A DNA stretch of 64,000 bases. Origin: Apis mellifera. Taxonomy: Eukaryota > Arthropoda > Insecta > Hymenoptera > Apidae. Shown one piece after another: positions 62,042 through 64,000 of this stretch. The notes beneath the pieces were generated by a model, which saw only the letters and a list, made by a program, of their open reading frames with translations, had not been told where the DNA came from and made no database searches. Position 1 is the stretch's first letter; every line of letters starts with the position of its first letter. The stretch spans positions 915,001 to 979,000 of the forward strand of contig NC_037641.1 of assembly GCF_003254395.2 (NCBI RefSeq), given 5' to 3'. Made by a program: the position numbers and the translations under genes.

Positions 62042-62569
62042 TAGGTAACTATATAATGCAAGAGGTAACGATAGTACTATCTTTTGTTTAATTTAAGAAG
62101 GAATATTATTAATTTTTAGAAGGAAAGGAAAAAACAGAAAAAGTTAATATTCAAAGAGAAAAAGTAAAATTCAATAATTTTCATACGCCATTATTTTATT
62201 TAAGTATATCCTATTTTAATTATAATATAGTAATAATTAACTTTTTATTTATTTATTCCTAAATATATACATGCACAAATATTCTAGTATCAACTTTCTA
62301 ACGAAAGATTAATAATTGGTGATATAAATTTAATATATATAATAAGATTAGAATTATAAAATTATCATTACACGTAATAAAAATTTGATAAATAAAAAAA
62401 ACAAAATAAGTAATAAATATAATAAAATAAATCTAATTTAATTTAAGTTTCATTGTTTTGGTCTTTTTCGTTAAGAGTGAAATTTTTTAATATTATTATT
62501 ATTAATTATTATTATTAATTAATTTCCATTTTTTAATTTTTAGGAAGCATTATATTATAATTACTATAG

Positions 62570-62870
62570 TTAGACATGATAAATCCCAGAAACATCAAAG
62601 ATATCACAGACATGATATATCAAAGACATAAACCGAATACACTAGAGAGTGAAACAGTTAAGTAACTAGTAGAATGCAAATTCAGACTAGTGCTTTACTG
62701 AATAAGATCCTCTTCAAATTTTCAGGAAAGCGGATCTGATCGCGAAAAGGAAACTCCAATAGAACAGAACAAATAGTTCGACTCAAGTGTCCATTCATGA
62801 TGCATGACAATAGTTACAATGCGAGATAGAGAACAAAGGACATCAATACGTGTTGTGTTATTTAGGAGCA
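62570..62870. promoter_or_regulatory. GC-richer island with possible terminal exon
   Basis: About 300 bp of complex sequence: CCCAGAAACATCAAAGATATC, a repeated ACATGATATATCAAAGACAT word, GTTAAGTAACTAGTAG, and GCGGATCTGATCGCGAAAAGG. It contains the acceptor-like CAAATTTTCAG and the short open stretch listed separately. A regulatory island or exon-bearing segment. Confidence 0.35.
62726..62776 (+). CDS. Possible terminal coding exon, very uncertain
   Basis: After CTTCAAATTTTCAG (AG at 62724-62725) the bases read GAA AGC GGA TCT GAT CGC GAA AAG GAA ACT CCA ATA GAA CAG AAC AAA TAG, that is ESGSDREKETPIEQNK then stop. The charged, low-Ile composition is unlike the chance frames around it. The frame stays open upstream only to 62702, where TGA (62699-62701) precedes, so it would need splicing. 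No upstream partner exon was identified. It may be chance. Confidence 0.15.
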   Translation, partial: ESGSDREKETPIEQNK

Positions 62871-62993
62871 ATTTTCATATTGAAAAATATTTTTTCATAA
62901 AAGTGAGAAATAAATTGCATAATAGAATATATAAATCACAATGAGTAATTATTATTGAATACAATTTATTACATTAGAAATGCAGAAGTAAAA

Positions 62994-63080
62994 CGATATA
63001 TAATATATATATATAATATATGTTAAAAATATATAATATATAATATATAATATATATATATTATATATAATATAATTTAT
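62994..63080. repeat. AT simple repeat (ATATAAT and TA mix)
   Basis: About 85 bp of TA and ATATAAT units, interrupted once by TGTTAAAAA, which recurs at about 63104. The unit is the same 7-mer as the array at 22.9 kb, probably by independent slippage. Confidence 0.9.
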
Positions 63081-64000
63081 GTTAATATATATAATAATAT
63101 ATGTTAAAAATAAAAATCAGAACTAATTATATTAAGCGATAATTTAATAGATTGAATTTTATTTTTCAATAGTTTGAGCAATAGTTAGATTTCCAACAAT
63201 TTAGATTTATAATTATGAACGAATGCAATTCTTTTATATTAATCCAGATATTCTCAAAGAATTAGTTAAGAAATTAAAATACAATAGATCATTTCGATGA
63301 GTCATACTTCATAAGTTACATTTAAACGTCAAATATCTTGAGATTGACTATGAGAGAAGATCTTTGCTTTTTTCCATACAATCATTTATTAACATCGAAC
63401 TAGAATTTGGAAAGATTCTTATTATAATTGCTGATCTATGGATAATAAAAACTCAAAGATTTCATGATTTGAGAGAAATAATTATTAATTGGAAATTATT
63501 AATTGGAAGGAATTGGAAATGACTTATATTAGAAAAAAATTAGGTAATTACATGGATCGTATTTCATATGTTTAAATGTTTTCGAAATTTTTTGTGTGCT
63601 TTGATTTTGATATTGATGTGGTTTATCTAGATTATAAGAAAATTAAAATAAATGATGCATTCTATTGTTGATTTTTAAAAGAAAACTAAAAATATTAAGA
63701 GAAGATGTTTCTATACTGACCATAATTTGATATTCATTTTATTATGATATTCCTATTTTATATGTTGGAAGAATATTGATAAGTTGATATCAGATTGTAG
63801 ACAGAATAATACAGAATAAAAAGAATGTTTTATTGTAATTGGTATAAGTGAATTCTACAGTTTCCAATCAATGAAAAGTTATTAAAAATTTCTTATAAAA
63901 ATGATCTTGATCTTAAGATTCAAGGTCAACTCTTTTTTAAACAAATTATTTTCCACTCGTTATAAAAACTGAATTTAATTATAAAAAAAAACTATATGGC
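63081..64000. other. AT-rich stretch, nothing recognised
   Basis: AT-rich with a small ATTATTAATTGGAA tandem near 63481-63510. No gene or element is supported to the end of the window. Confidence 0.6.

Noticed and set aside
1..64000. CRISPR arrays, bacterial operons, ribosome binding sites, prophage
   Set aside because: No spaced identical repeats, Shine-Dalgarno-led gene runs or coding density; the sequence is eukaryotic in character.
1..64000. AT-rich protist or organelle origin
   Set aside because: Such genomes have dense long genes or organellar rRNA, tRNA and respiratory-chain genes; none are present here.
1..64000. Mariner or other autonomous transposase copies
   Set aside because: No frame or broken frame with transposase-like residues was seen on either strand; only non-coding fold-back elements are supported.

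Overview
The window looks like an extremely AT-rich stretch of nuclear DNA from an insect, most likely a hymenopteran of the honey-bee type. That is an inference. It rests on the very AT-rich background without long ORFs, many (TA)n microsatellites, CpG dinucleotides that are not depleted in the few GC-richer islands, and one site with a TATA box, short leader, mini-exon and GTAAGT donor of the insect kind. It does not look like an AT-rich protist: there are no compact long coding regions. No complete protein-coding gene, rRNA or tRNA could be supported. The open frames present (all under 115 codons) are what stop-rich AT DNA gives by chance, or are translations of (TA)n or 7-bp satellites.

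The layout is a gene desert, possibly one or more giant introns, with an AT-rich background interrupted by about 17 short islands (150-600 bp) of higher GC and complexity: near 2.2, 6.7, 10.4, 14.7, 18.8, 24.3, 25.2, 26.8, 28.9, 30.9, 36.3, 37.2, 38.8, 41.5, 44.4, 53.7, 56.0 and 62.7 kb. They are candidate cis-regulatory elements, short exons or remnants of old elements. The best gene signal is at 10.2-10.67 kb: a complex upstream region, TATATAAAG, a short leader and ATG-AAT-AA followed by GTAAGT. This is a candidate first exon of a gene whose remaining exons I could not find.

Two repeat families, neither of which I can match to a named family, are the main findings. First, three diverged copies of a roughly 510-600 bp complex element lie at 1984-2585 (+), 24037-24545 (-) and 24914-25485 (+). 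The last two form a head-to-head inverted pair. All three keep an octamer (ATTTGCAT) and a CCAAT box 106-109 bp apart. Second, six degenerate fold-back (MITE-like) elements of about 250-290 bp, or parts of them, lie near 15.2, 18.3, 20.2, 31.7, 40.9 and 56.4 kb. They are imperfect palindromes sharing the same arm sequence.

Other structure includes (TA)n tracts, a 7-bp-unit satellite of about 200 bp at 22.9-23.1 kb, several tandem duplications, perfect short hairpins and strand-asymmetric pyrimidine or purine tracts. Everything was read by eye; no alignment, folding or database search was run.
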